Source: Pseudomonas asgharzadehiana
GTDB lineage: Bacteria > Pseudomonadota > Gammaproteobacteria > Pseudomonadales > Pseudomonadaceae
Direction: 5' to 3'
NCBI RefSeq assembly: GCF_019139815.1
Contig: NZ_CP077079.1
Span: 2,356,001 to 2,420,000, forward strand
Length of the DNA stretch: 64,000 bases
Shown here: positions 15,517 through 24,686 of the stretch, one piece after another
Position numbering within the stretch: position 1 is the stretch's first letter
Layout of the letters: each line of letters starts with the position of its first letter
Translations under genes and position numbers: made by a program
Notes under the pieces: generated by a model
The model's input: the letters and a program-made list of their open reading frames with translations, nothing else
Databases searched by the model: none
What the model was told of the DNA's origin: nothing

Positions 15517-17877
15517 ATGTTGGCTTCTCTGGTGCTCGGACTCGAGCGTTTCTTCTTTCGCCATCGATTGGCGACCCTTGCCGTGTTGGCGGTGATTACG
15601 CTTGTCATGGGCCTGTTCGCGTCGCGTCTGGAAATGTCGGCGGGTTTCGACAAGCAACTTCCACAGCAGCATACGTTTATCAAGACGTTCAACCAGTACA
15701 GGGATGTGCTCTTCGGTGCCAACCGCATTATTGTGGTACTGCATGCCAAGCACGGCGACATCTGGAACAAGCAAGCGCTGACCCGATTGTATGACCTGAC
15801 TCAGGCAGTGTTCTTCATGCCGGGTGTTGATCGCCGCAGTGTTACTTCGCTTTGGACACCCAACACGCGAGCTGTTCAGATTACCGAGGAGGGTATGAAA
15901 GCCGAAGACGTGGTGGGTGGTGACGTCACCGTCGGTACCCTCGACGACAAGGCCATTTCAGGTATTCGCGAACGAACGCTTATCGGCGGCTTTGTGGGTA
16001 GTCTGGTAGCGAACGATCATTCGGGTGCCATGATCGTCGCTGAACTTGCAGATCCAGACCCGCAGACAGGCAAGCGTTTGAACTACCTGGAGTTCAGTCA
16101 GCGTCTTGAGAACGATCTGCGCAGTAAATATGCCGACGCCGACTATGATGTGCAAATCATTGGTTTCGCCAAGCAAATGGGCGATATCGGGGCAGGCGCC
16201 AAGAGTGTCATAGGTTTCTTTGCACTGGCGTTCGTTCTCACCGCGCTCGCCGTTTATTGGTACACACGTTCGTGGGCACTGACGTTCTTACCGCTGTTTT
16301 GCTCTTTGGTTTCGGTAGTCTGGCAGTTTGGCACGATTACCTTACTTGGCTTCGGCCTTGATCCGCTTGCGATTCTGGTACCGTTCCTCGTGTTCGCTAT
16401 TGGCGTATCTCACGGGGTGCAGCAGGTTAACTTTATCTCCAGGGAGGTTTGTGCCGGTGCTGATGGTATGACAGCCGCGCGCCGAAGTTTTGGGGGGCTT
16501 CTAATTCCCGGCACCTTGGCATTGATTACCGCCTTCGTTGGTTTTGCCACTCTGGTATTGGTGCCGATCCCAATGATCCGCGAGTTGGCGATTACCGCGT
16601 CGGTAGGCGTAGCCTATAAGATCATTACCAATCTGATCATGCTGCCAGTATTGGCTAGCTATTTCCGCTTCGACGCTGCCTACGTGGCCAGGGTGGAGCG
16701 CCTGCGCCAGCGGCGTGACAATGTGATGGTTGGGCTGGGTCGAATCGCTGAGCCACGTAATGCCGCAATTGGCGGCGTCATATGCCTTGCATTAATGGTG
16801 CTCGCGGTGTGGCAGAGTCACGGACGTCATGTGGGTCACGTTTTGCCTGGAGCACCCGAGCTCCATTCGGATTCGCGCTATAACCAGGATGTCGAGAGCG
16901 TAGTGCGTCACTTCTCACTGGGGCTGGACTTGTTCACCGTCGCAGTGGAAACACCCGAAGGTGGATGCTACCGACACGATGTGATGAGTTACGTGGATCG
17001 TTTGACCTGGCACTTGGGTAATGTGCAGGGGGTGCTTTCCGCCCAATCCTTGCCGGCGTTGACAAAGCTGTCAGCTTCTGGCGTGAACGAAGGCAATCCG
17101 AAGTGGGCGGCTCTGCCGGTGGACGAACTGTCTCTGGCTGAGGCGGTGCGCCAGGTGCCTGAATCTCTGCGACTGTATAACGCCGATTGTACCTTGTTGC
17201 CGATCAACCTTTACCTTGCCGATCACAAGGCCAGTACCTTGAAGCAGGTGGTGCAGGCTGTCGAACTCTACCGCCTGGAGCATACCCTCGAGGGCGTATC
17301 GGTTCGGTTGGCCAGTGGCAACGCCGGCGTGCAGGCAGCGACTAATGAGGTGGTGGAAACCTCTGAACTGCCAATGATGCTCTACGTCTATCTGACCATC
17401 TTGCTTCTGGTGTTGCTGGTCTATAGGGACTGGCGAGCGATGGTTGCCTGCTGCCTTCCGCTAACTCTCGCGACCTTCCTCGGCTATTGGTTCATGAAGG
17501 AACTGGATATCGGACTTACTGTCGCGACTTTACCGGTAATGGTACTTGCCGTGGGTATCGGTGTGGACTACGCGTTCTACATCTATAACCGCCTCCAGAT
17601 GCATCTTGTCGAGGGCCTGAACATCGTTGAAGCCTTTCAACTTGCTCTGCGTGAGGTTGGAGTGGCCACTGTGTTTACTGCGATCACCTTATCCGTAGGT
17701 GTTGCCACGTGGTCGTTCTCTGCACTGAAATTTCAAGCCGACATGGGGCTACTGCTGACGTTTATGTTCATGATCAACATGATCATGGCCATTACCCTTT
17801 TGCCAGCAATCGCCGTAATGCTGGATGTCCTCATTCCTCGACGGGGTCCCGTTCGTGCTCCCCTGGTTGCACATTGA
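15517..17877 (+). CDS. MMPL/RND-superfamily transporter
   Basis: A 786-residue membrane protein with the two-fold RND layout. There is a first TM near residues 20-38, a large extracytoplasmic domain, a TM2-6 block near 230-400, a TM7 near 420, a second loop domain, and a TM8-12 block near 620-775. The MMPL TM motif GIGVDYAFYIYNRL is clear. Length is shorter than HAE-type pumps and matches the YdfJ/MMPL-like exporters usually found beside DUF1302/DUF1329. With the periplasmic DUF1329 and outer-membrane DUF1302 proteins it may form a trans-envelope path for hydrophobic substrates. The direction of transport cannot be read from sequence. Confidence 0.9.
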   Translation: MLASLVLGLERFFFRHRLATLAVLAVITLVMGLFASRLEMSAGFDKQLPQQHTFIKTFNQYRDVLFGANRIIVVLHAKHGDIWNKQALTRLYDLTQAVFFMPGVDRRSVTSLWTPNTRAVQITEEGMKAEDVVGGDVTVGTLDDKAISGIRERTLIGGFVGSLVANDHSGAMIVAELADPDPQTGKRLNYLEFSQRLENDLRSKYADADYDVQIIGFAKQMGDIGAGAKSVIGFFALAFVLTALAVYWYTRSWALTFLPLFCSLVSVVWQFGTITLLGFGLDPLAILVPFLVFAIGVSHGVQQVNFISREVCAGADGMTAARRSFGGLLIPGTLALITAFVGFATLVLVPIPMIRELAITASVGVAYKIITNLIMLPVLASYFRFDAAYVARVERLRQRRDNVMVGLGRIAEPRNAAIGGVICLALMVLAVWQSHGRHVGHVLPGAPELHSDSRYNQDVESVVRHFSLGLDLFTVAVETPEGGCYRHDVMSYVDRLTWHLGNVQGVLSAQSLPALTKLSASGVNEGNPKWAALPVDELSLAEAVRQVPESLRLYNADCTLLPINLYLADHKASTLKQVVQAVELYRLEHTLEGVSVRLASGNAGVQAATNEVVETSELPMMLYVYLTILLLVLLVYRDWRAMVACCLPLTLATFLGYWFMKELDIGLTVATLPVMVLAVGIGVDYAFYIYNRLQMHLVEGLNIVEAFQLALREVGVATVFTAITLSVGVATWSFSALKFQADMGLLLTFMFMINMIMAITLLPAIAVMLDVLIPRRGPVRAPLVAH

Positions 17878-17891
17878 TAGGAGTACATCTG

Positions 17892-18821
17892 ATGTCCGTG
17901 ATTCGTTCTCTGCGTCCGATGTTGTTGTCGCTAATTCTGCTGGGAGCCGCCGCTGAAGGCGGGGGTGTAGCCATGCCGCTGGCCCACGCACAAAACGCTC
18001 CGTTGCTCGCTGTAACTCAGGCCGGTCAGCGCATGATTGCGCTTGGCGATCACGGTGTGGTGATCCTGTCTGACGATGGTCACACCTGGCGTCAGGCCAA
18101 GAGCGTGCCGGTAGATGGACTGCTCACCGCTCTGAGCTTCGTGGATGCCCAGCAAGGCTGGGCAGTCGGCCACGGTGGCGTGCTGCTGAAGACCGATGAT
18201 GGCGGCGAAACCTGGACCCTGCTGCAACGTATGGAGGGGCAGCCAGTGCTGCTTTCGGTCTGGTTCGAAAATACCCGTCACGGCATCGTTGTTGGCGCTT
18301 ACGGTTATGCTGCCCAGACCGAGGACGGAGGCCAGAGCTGGACACGTCTGAGTGTCGGCGAAGAGGGGGACGACTATCATCTCAATCATATTTTCCCGGG
18401 GCCCGACAACAGCCTTTTCGTTGCTGCAGAGATGGGGAATGCCTACCGCTCTATGGATCGCGGCACTACATGGCAGAAGCTCGATACTGGAGTCAGGGGG
18501 TCGCTGTGGGGTGGTCTCGGTCTGAGATCCGGCAGATTGCTTCTTGTTGGAATGAGTGGCCGAGTGTTGGTCAGCGACAACCTGGGTGACAGCTGGCGCG
18601 AACTGAGCAGTGGCAGCCAGGAGGCAATCACGGCTGTCGCCCAGCGGTCTGATGGTCGCGTGACACTGGTGGGTAACGGTGGGCTGGTCGCCGAATCGGA
18701 CGCCAACCTGGAGCGCTTTAACGCCTCGCGCAGGGAGGATCGTCTTAACCTGTCTGCGCTGGCACCCTTAGATGATGGGCGTCTGCTGCTGTTCGGTTCT
18801 GTAGGAGTGGTGCAGCAATAA
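17892..18821 (+). CDS. Ycf48-like BNR/Asp-box repeat protein, exported
   Basis: A 309-residue beta-propeller protein starting at ATG 17892 with a signal peptide ending near LAHAQNAP. Asp-box (BNR) repeats recur: TDDGGETW, TEDGGQSWTRL, SMDRGTTWQKL and SDNLGDSWREL. Photosystem assembly factor Ycf48 gives the fold its name, but in proteobacteria this relative is found with RND transporters and DUF1302/DUF1329 proteins. It starts 14 bases after the RND stop, so it is probably an accessory subunit of that system in the periplasm. The reading frame also extends upstream within the RND gene; that part is out-of-frame overlap and is rejected. Confidence 0.88.
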   Translation: MSVIRSLRPMLLSLILLGAAAEGGGVAMPLAHAQNAPLLAVTQAGQRMIALGDHGVVILSDDGHTWRQAKSVPVDGLLTALSFVDAQQGWAVGHGGVLLKTDDGGETWTLLQRMEGQPVLLSVWFENTRHGIVVGAYGYAAQTEDGGQSWTRLSVGEEGDDYHLNHIFPGPDNSLFVAAEMGNAYRSMDRGTTWQKLDTGVRGSLWGGLGLRSGRLLLVGMSGRVLVSDNLGDSWRELSSGSQEAITAVAQRSDGRVTLVGNGGLVAESDANLERFNASRREDRLNLSALAPLDDGRLLLFGSVGVVQQ

Positions 18822-19016
18822 CCTGGAGAGAGGCGATTGTCGCATGCACCTTTATACATCTGGGCGTAGTGGCGAAAGTCGACTTCTATTTAATCCACGT
18901 TCCTGCGCAGATCCGAGTCACATCGACGCCGTGTTCGCTCTTGACGCATGCCTTTGATAACGAGATGCGCAGGACCCAGATGCATCACATCGGGTTTCAT
19001 CACAAGGAGTGCCTGC

Positions 19017-21146
19017 ATGCAGATATGGTTCGGTAAGTTGTCGTTGCGACTCAAGCTAATATTACTCAATGCTTTGTTGCTGTCCCTTATTACCATTGTT
19101 CTCGTGTCTTTTGGGATGCGCTCGGCGTTAAGGGGGCAGGATGAAGTAACCCAGCGCATCGAACCGTTCGTACTGGGGACCGTGCAAGGACGATTGAGCC
19201 AGGCGCTTGCTGTCGAGATCTCGTCCATCAGCAATGCCTTCCAGTCTTCAAAGGCTCAGGGAGAGTTGCTGGCTCGTCAGATGAGCAGTCATATCGAGAA
19301 GGCGCGCAGGGACGGGCGGGCTGCCGAAGCGCGAGTTGCACTTGATCGCGACGTGAAAAACGCGTTGCAGGCTAACCACTATAGCTATGCAGCGTATGCG
19401 GTGCTCGAACCGGACGTTTTCGATGGTAATGACAGCGCTTTTGCCGGGCGTACTGAAGATGGCGCCAATGACAGCGGCCGCGTTGCGACGTTCTGGTCGC
19501 GCAATGTTCATAGCGACGTTAGCCACGCGGTCATTGATGAGGCGCTGCTGGCAGACAAGCAAACCAATCATTGGTATCGATGTGCGATAGACAGTAACAA
19601 GCTTTGTGTACTGCAACCCTATAACTATGATTTTACGGAAGGGCCTGCGGTTGTAAGCACCATTGCTCTACCGGTGTCAGTCGATGGCATGACCAAAGGA
19701 ATGGTGGGATTCGATCTGCGTCTCGACTTTGTTCAGGCGCTTCTAGCGCGAGTCAACTCCGAGCTTTTCGACGGTCAAGGTTCGCTTTATCTAGTCTCGC
19801 CGGGCGGAATCATTGCCGGGTACAGTGGAGCGCCGCAGCGTGTTGGGACTTCTTTAAACAGCACCGATTGGTTTGGGCTGGATAGGCTGCGCGAGTTGCC
19901 CGGCAACGGGCAGGCGAAGCTCGAGTCGCTGCCCGACGGTTACTTTCATCTAATACTGCCAATACCGCTGGTTGACGGGACGGCCCCCTGGATCGCCGTC
20001 TACCGTATTAAACAGGATGTTGCTAGTGCGGATGCAGAGGCGCTACGTGCCGATCTAGCCAGCAGTGCGCGGCGCACTGGTTTGCAGCAAACCGGCATCT
20101 CGATCCTGATGGCTTCGTTGGGGTTGCTACTTATGGCTTGGTTATGTGGTCACGCCCTTCGACCGTTAAAGCATATGCGTCATTTGATGGAGAGCCTGGC
20201 CAAGGGTAGTGGTGATTTAACGTTAAGTCTGCCAGTCAGGGGGGGGGATGAAGTTGGAGCGCTGGCGCTCAGCGTAAACGGCTTCTTGGCGGGCCTTCGT
20301 GGACTTCTGTCGGAGGTACGCAATTCTCAGGAGTTGGTGGAGGAGCGTACTCGCACCAGTTTCGAACTCGGGCGTGCCTCCACTTTGCAAATCGAGCGAC
20401 AGCACAGCGAGATCGGCGAAGTGGTGACAGCTATCAATCAGATGGCCTCTTCGGTGGAACAGATCGCGTGTAACGCTGCAACTGCAGCGGTCGCGGCTCA
20501 GCGTTCGCACGGTGCAGCCCAAGAGAGCGGAGCAATTATGCGCCAAGGATCCAGCGAAGTTCGGCGGTTGCTGGAGGAAGTCGGAGTGGTGCAAGCAATC
20601 GTCAGCGAACTGGATGCGGACTCAGTTCGCATTGCCCTGATTATGCAGCTCATTCGTGGCGTGGCCGAGCAAACAAATCTTCTCGCTTTAAACGCTGCTA
20701 TAGAGGCCGCTCGTGCCGGAGAACATGGGCGAGGTTTTGCCGTGGTAGCCGACGAGGTGCGGGCATTGGCAGCGCGCACTCAAAAATCGAGTGGCGAGAT
20801 CGAAACCATCGTTAACGGTATCCGGGAGGGCACCCACCGCGCGGTGGTGGCAATCGAGCGTAGCTTGATGCATTTGCATGGCAGTGTCGCGCATGCCGAT
20901 TCAGCGGAGGGTGCACTGCAAGGGATTATCGGCGCAGCGGGAGAGATTTCCGATCTGGCTTCCCAGATTGCTATTTCGGTTGAACAGCAGAGTGCCGTCA
21001 CTGAGGAGGTGAGCCGCAACATTGCCGCCGTAGGTCAGATGGCTGAGGAGATCAATCAACTAGCTATTTCAGCAGAGCAGGAACAGGCCGAAGTGGCGAA
21101 ACAGATGAAGGACCTTGGGCAGCATATTGGGCGTTTCAAGCTTTGA
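19017..21146 (+). CDS. Methyl-accepting chemotaxis protein with dCache-type periplasmic domain
   Basis: A 709-residue chemoreceptor. ATG 19017 is preceded by aaggag and starts just before the first TM ([19 protein letters not shown]). The periplasmic sensor spans about residues 40-355 and holds a HWYRC...C motif with two Cys separated by seven residues near 185-195. TM2 lies near residues 360-380 ([15 protein letters not shown]), followed by HAMP and a signalling domain whose tip reads [19 protein letters not shown]. It sits between the transport genes and the amine dehydrogenase, so taxis toward the same substrate is a reasonable inference. It resembles the receptor at 55639-57780 in domain plan and the Cys motif. 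Confidence 0.93.
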   Translation: MQIWFGKLSLRLKLILLNALLLSLITIVLVSFGMRSALRGQDEVTQRIEPFVLGTVQGRLSQALAVEISSISNAFQSSKAQGELLARQMSSHIEKARRDGRAAEARVALDRDVKNALQANHYSYAAYAVLEPDVFDGNDSAFAGRTEDGANDSGRVATFWSRNVHSDVSHAVIDEALLADKQTNHWYRCAIDSNKLCVLQPYNYDFTEGPAVVSTIALPVSVDGMTKGMVGFDLRLDFVQALLARVNSELFDGQGSLYLVSPGGIIAGYSGAPQRVGTSLNSTDWFGLDRLRELPGNGQAKLESLPDGYFHLILPIPLVDGTAPWIAVYRIKQDVASADAEALRADLASSARRTGLQQTGISILMASLGLLLMAWLCGHALRPLKHMRHLMESLAKGSGDLTLSLPVRGGDEVGALALSVNGFLAGLRGLLSEVRNSQELVEERTRTSFELGRASTLQIERQHSEIGEVVTAINQMASSVEQIACNAATAAVAAQRSHGAAQESGAIMRQGSSEVRRLLEEVGVVQAIVSELDADSVRIALIMQLIRGVAEQTNLLALNAAIEAARAGEHGRGFAVVADEVRALAARTQKSSGEIETIVNGIREGTHRAVVAIERSLMHLHGSVAHADSAEGALQGIIGAAGEISDLASQIAISVEQQSAVTEEVSRNIAAVGQMAEEINQLAISAEQEQAEVAKQMKDLGQHIGRFKL

Positions 21147-21264
21147 TAATTGTTTGTGACACCTGCTGCCAAACGTTTTGTCATGTCGGGTCAAGCCGAT
21201 CGACGTCAACGAACTTAAGCTGCAAGTACATGAATAATTACCGCAAGTCACTGGATCACACCCT

Positions 21265-22512
21265 ATGCTCAATCGTTCACTCCGATATCTGATGTGCGGT
21301 CTGTCATTGATCAACGTGGCGTCGCCAGTAGTAGCGTCTCCGGCACCAATGACATCCGCGACGCAATTCGAGCCGGAGGAAGTTCGAGTCGAAGTACTTG
21401 GCGATCACCGTGACCAAAACTGGTTTTGGGCTTGGGGGAGTAATGCTCCAAGCATGGCAAGTGGTCGCGTCTTGCTGTTTGATGACAGTGGTCGCAATCT
21501 CGGGCAGCTGAGCACCGGGATGTGGTTCAACAGCCTGGTGCCCTCGCGAAAGCGCGACGAACTCTACGCTGTGGAAACCTACTTCAGTCGAGGTGTTCGC
21601 GGTGAGCGCACAGATGTGGTCACCGTCTACGACTCCAAGACGTTGAGCCCCAAACGCGAGATCGCTATTCCAGCCAAGCGCATGACCGCCCTGATTTCCA
21701 CGGGGCTGAGTGCACTGTCGGACGATGATCGTTTCCTCTTGGTGTTCAACTTCACTCCGGCGCAATCGGTCAGCATCGTTGACCTCGAAAACAATCGGTT
21801 TGTGAAAGAGGTCGCCACGCCTGGCTGCGCTGCTATGTATTCTGCCGGCCCACGGGATTTTTACTCCATCTGCGGCAACGGTGCCTTCTTGCACCTCAAG
21901 CTTGACGATCAAGGTGAGGTGATCAAGCAAGAGCGCAGTGCTCCACTCTTCGATCCACTGCAGGATCTTTTGCTGACCACCGGTACTCGCAAGGGCAATA
22001 CCTGGTACTTCGTGTCTCAGAAAAACTTTGCCTATGGGCTCCAGATGAGCGCCAGTGGCATAGCTCAGTCGCAGCGGTGGTCATTAGTCAGCGACCAGGA
22101 GCGGGCGGACGGGTGGGGAGTGGCTGGTAATCACGGTACTGCGCTGCACGAAAAGAGCGGTCGCCTGTACGTTCTGATGCATCAAGACAAGCCGGAAAAC
22201 TACCAGAAGCCCGGTACCGAAGTTTGGGTCTATGACACTAAAACCCAGCAACGAGTGTCTCGCATAAAGCTTAACGAATTAAGCGTTGCCATTGCCGTCA
22301 GTAAGGGCGAACAACCACGCCTCTACAGTCTGGACTGGATGGTACCCATGCCTGCGGAGTTCATAACCGCAATCTATACGTCCAAAGGCGAGGCTGGGCT
22401 CATGCCGCTCATGCGCCAGAGTATCAATTTGTATGATGCCGACAGTGGAAAGCACTTGCGTAGTATCGATGAGATACCGGTAGGGGCTATGAACGAGGTG
22501 ATGTCGTGGTGA
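21265..22512 (+). CDS. aauB: TTQ amine dehydrogenase heavy (beta-propeller) subunit, aralkylamine/methylamine dehydrogenase type
   Basis: A 415-residue exported protein (signal peptide ending near NVASPVVAS). It matches the seven-bladed heavy chain of aromatic amine (AauB) and methylamine (MauB) dehydrogenases: FYVxD-like DRDQNWFWAW start, DVVTVYDSKTLSPKREI, FNFTPAQSVSIVDL, the Cys-bearing GCAAMYSAGPRDFYSICGNG, and C-terminal NLYDADSGKHL. It holds the light chain and takes part in transfer to the electron acceptor, in the periplasm. Gene order B-E-D-A with the next three genes is that of the aau/mau core. The GTG of the next gene overlaps its stop. No good Shine-Dalgarno is visible at 21265; the next in-frame ATG at 21292 is an alternative. 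Confidence 0.9.
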   Translation: MLNRSLRYLMCGLSLINVASPVVASPAPMTSATQFEPEEVRVEVLGDHRDQNWFWAWGSNAPSMASGRVLLFDDSGRNLGQLSTGMWFNSLVPSRKRDELYAVETYFSRGVRGERTDVVTVYDSKTLSPKREIAIPAKRMTALISTGLSALSDDDRFLLVFNFTPAQSVSIVDLENNRFVKEVATPGCAAMYSAGPRDFYSICGNGAFLHLKLDDQGEVIKQERSAPLFDPLQDLLLTTGTRKGNTWYFVSQKNFAYGLQMSASGIAQSQRWSLVSDQERADGWGVAGNHGTALHEKSGRLYVLMHQDKPENYQKPGTEVWVYDTKTQQRVSRIKLNELSVAIAVSKGEQPRLYSLDWMVPMPAEFITAIYTSKGEAGLMPLMRQSINLYDADSGKHLRSIDEIPVGAMNEVMSW

Positions 22513-23066
22513 CTGCAACTTATCTCCAGGATCCAGTTGTACATCTCTCCAGCGCGCTCGGCCTCGGTTTGTTACTGGGGGCGGCAGCACTGCACAAGTT
22601 GCAGGATGGGCAAAGTTTTGCTCGGGTGTTGGACGACTACCGCACTGCGTTGGGATTGGTGCTGCCTCGTTGGTTGCGTTCGGTACTGGCGCGTCTGCTC
22701 CCTTGGCTGGAAATGATAGCCGCCACTGGACTCCTGGTGAGCTTATGGATGCCTTGGGCTGCGCTGGGTGCGGCGATCCTCATTGGGCTCTATGCCGTGG
22801 TGCTGGCAATAAGTGTCGCGCGTGGGGCGGTCATTGAAGACTGTGGCTGCAATTTTGGCGGCAATCATCAAGCGCTGAGTGGGGCGCTGGTATGGCGCAA
22901 TGTGTTGTTGCTTTTGCCAGTGTTGAACCTGATGGCGCCGATGCAGGATCGACCACTGGTGTGGTTCGACGCCGTCACGCTGGGCTTCCTGCTGCCAAGC
23001 GTTGCAGCCCTTTACATCCTGACGAATCTGCTGATCTCCAACCGTGTTTCCCTGCGAGCGCTGTGA
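22509..23066 (+). CDS. mauE: MauE-like membrane protein for amine dehydrogenase maturation
   Basis: A protein of about 185 residues with four or five predicted TM helices (for example LGLGLLLGAAALHKL and LGAAILIGLYAVVLAIS) and the conserved Cys-Gly-Cys segment EDCGCNFGGNHQ. MauE belongs to the DoxX-like family, works with MauD, and is needed for stable light chain, probably in disulfide transfer. GTG 22509 overlaps the heavy-chain stop as GTGA; GTG 22506 is the alternative, and neither has a clear Shine-Dalgarno. Coupled translation with the heavy chain is likely. Confidence 0.88.
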   Translation: MTATYLQDPVVHLSSALGLGLLLGAAALHKLQDGQSFARVLDDYRTALGLVLPRWLRSVLARLLPWLEMIAATGLLVSLWMPWAALGAAILIGLYAVVLAISVARGAVIEDCGCNFGGNHQALSGALVWRNVLLLLPVLNLMAPMQDRPLVWFDAVTLGFLLPSVAALYILTNLLISNRVSLRAL

Positions 23067-23071
23067 ACATC

Positions 23072-23701
23072 ATGATGAATGCACTGATTATCTCGAGTAT
23101 TTTTTCCTGGCTCATGACATTGGGGCTGGCCCTGGCCGTATGGGCTCTGGCGCGCCAGATCGGCCTTCTTCACGAGCGAATCAAGCCCGTGGGCGCGTTA
23201 TCACTTGGCAAGACCATCAAGGCCGGTGAAATCGCGCCGAGCTTTACGTTGCCCAGCTTGAACGGTGGCTCGGTCAGCATCGGCGGGGGCAATGCCCAGG
23301 GACAATTGACCCTGCTGTTTTTCCTGTCCGATACATGCCCGGTGTGCAAGACCTTGTTGCCCGTGATCAAGTCGATTATCGAGCACGAACGTGGACGTCT
23401 TCGAGTCGTTCTCGCCAGTGACGGTGACATCGCCTCTCACCAGACATTTATTCAGGCGCAACGTTTGGAGGGTTTCCCTTATCTGCTTTCTCGGGAGGTG
23501 GGTTTGGCCTACCAAATCAGCAAGTTGCCCTACGGCGTGCTGATCGATGCTACGGGCACCGTGGCCACTCACGGGCTGATCAACACCCGCGAGCATCTTG
23601 AAAGCCTCTTCGAAGCTCAGGCGCTGGGCTTTGCATCGATGCAGGCATTTCAAGCTGCCCAGACTGGGACTGAACACTCCCTTTACAAGCAGGTGCATTG
23701 A
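23072..23701 (+). CDS. mauD: MauD-like thioredoxin-fold protein for amine dehydrogenase maturation
   Basis: A 209-residue protein with an N-terminal membrane anchor (SIFSWLMTLGLALAVWAL) and a thioredoxin-like domain containing CPVC at residues 89-92 in FFLSDTCPVCKTLLPV, plus the cis-Pro region SKLPYGVLID. MauD is required for forming the six or more disulfides in the light chain. Start candidates are GTG 23063 (overlapping the mauE stop) and ATGs at 23072 and 23075. It ends 2 bases before the light-chain ATG, so the genes form one tightly packed operon. Confidence 0.92.
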   Translation: MMNALIISSIFSWLMTLGLALAVWALARQIGLLHERIKPVGALSLGKTIKAGEIAPSFTLPSLNGGSVSIGGGNAQGQLTLLFFLSDTCPVCKTLLPVIKSIIEHERGRLRVVLASDGDIASHQTFIQAQRLEGFPYLLSREVGLAYQISKLPYGVLIDATGTVATHGLINTREHLESLFEAQALGFASMQAFQAAQTGTEHSLYKQVH

Positions 23702-23703
23702 GA

Positions 23704-24228
23704 ATGGCGATCAAATGGTTTGACGAGGCCACCGAAATTTTTGCCCGCACCACGGCTCGCAGTACTTCGCGGCGCGGCTTTCTGGGTGGGTTGGGCACAG
23801 TACTGATCGGCGCGGGAGCGGCGACGCTCCTGCCGGTCTACCGCGGTAGTGCTTTTGCTCAGTCGGCTTCCACCTTGGTAGAGGAGGGCGACCCTAACAG
23901 TTGTGAATACTGGCGATATTGCGCGATCGATGGATTTCTTTGCGGTTGCTGCGGTGGGTCGGCGACCAGTTGCCCGCCAGGCACCGTACGTTCGGATATT
24001 ACGTGGATCGGTACATGCCATAACCCGGCCGATGGGAAGGACTATGTGATTTCCTATAACGATTGCTGTGGTAAGGAAAACTGTGGCCGTTGCATATGCC
24101 AGCGCGACCAGGGCGATTCACCCATGTACCGTCCGCAGAGCTCCAATGACATCAACTGGTGCGCCGGCAGTCATGCAGATATGCCTTATCACTGCTCGCT
24201 GTCCGTGGTAATCGGCGTGAAGGGGTAA
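23704..24228 (+). CDS. aauA: TTQ amine dehydrogenase light (catalytic) subunit
   Basis: A 174-residue precursor with a twin-arginine signal (SRRGFLGGLG, Arg 23-24) that exports it folded. The mature part has 14 Cys. The two Trp that form the tryptophan tryptophylquinone cofactor should be Trp101 (DITWIGTC) and Trp152 (NDINWCAG). Asp120 in YNDCCGK matches the catalytic base. It oxidises primary amines to aldehyde plus ammonia in the periplasm. The core (TCHNPADGKDY, DCCGKENCGRC) resembles aralkylamine dehydrogenase, while the tail (MYRPQSSNDINWC, YHCSLS) is closer to methylamine dehydrogenase, so substrate class is uncertain. No mauG, amicyanin or azurin gene is nearby. Confidence 0.93.
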   Translation: MAIKWFDEATEIFARTTARSTSRRGFLGGLGTVLIGAGAATLLPVYRGSAFAQSASTLVEEGDPNSCEYWRYCAIDGFLCGCCGGSATSCPPGTVRSDITWIGTCHNPADGKDYVISYNDCCGKENCGRCICQRDQGDSPMYRPQSSNDINWCAGSHADMPYHCSLSVVIGVKG

Positions 24229-24232
24229 GTTG

Positions 24233-24682
24233 ATGTCGGCTCGCACTCTTCCCGCCGCCGCTTTTGCCTGTCTCATGATGATCGGTTCTTCTTCGCTGTT
24301 GGCCACGGAACAGCGTCAGTTCGATTACATGCTCAATTGCCAGGGTTGTCATTTGCCGGATGGCAGCGGCAACCCACAGCGGCAGGTGCCGGCATTTCCC
24401 GGCCAGTTGGGTAAATTCCTCAGCGTGCCGGGCGGCCGCGCCTTTTTGGTCCAGGTGCCTGGCTCGGCCCTCTCGGGGCTTTCGGATGACGCGCTGGCAG
24501 GTGTCCTTAACTGGATGCTGGAGACCTTTAGTGCCGCCGAACTGCCTTCCGGGTTTAAACCCTACACCGGCGCGGAGTTGCACGAATGGCGTCAGGTTGC
24601 TGTACCTGACATTGAGGGGGTTCGTAACGAGTTGCTTCAGCGTATCGCCCACCAAGAAGAACAACAACGCAAGGGAACCTGA
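24233..24682 (+). CDS. Monohaem c-type cytochrome, probable electron acceptor
   Basis: A 149-residue exported protein starting at ATG 24233 (aagggg upstream), with a signal peptide ending near SSSLLATEQ. The haem-binding motif is CQGCH near residue 36 in YMLNCQGCHLPDGSGNP. It lies 4 bases after the light-chain stop. In Alcaligenes aau clusters a cytochrome gene also follows aauA, so this is the likely acceptor or relay for TTQ electrons; this is inferred from position. A candidate axial Met is not obvious in the C-terminal half, although Met lies in VLNWMLETF. Confidence 0.88.
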   Translation: MSARTLPAAAFACLMMIGSSSLLATEQRQFDYMLNCQGCHLPDGSGNPQRQVPAFPGQLGKFLSVPGGRAFLVQVPGSALSGLSDDALAGVLNWMLETFSAAELPSGFKPYTGAELHEWRQVAVPDIEGVRNELLQRIAHQEEQQRKGT

Positions 24683-24686
24683 ACCC

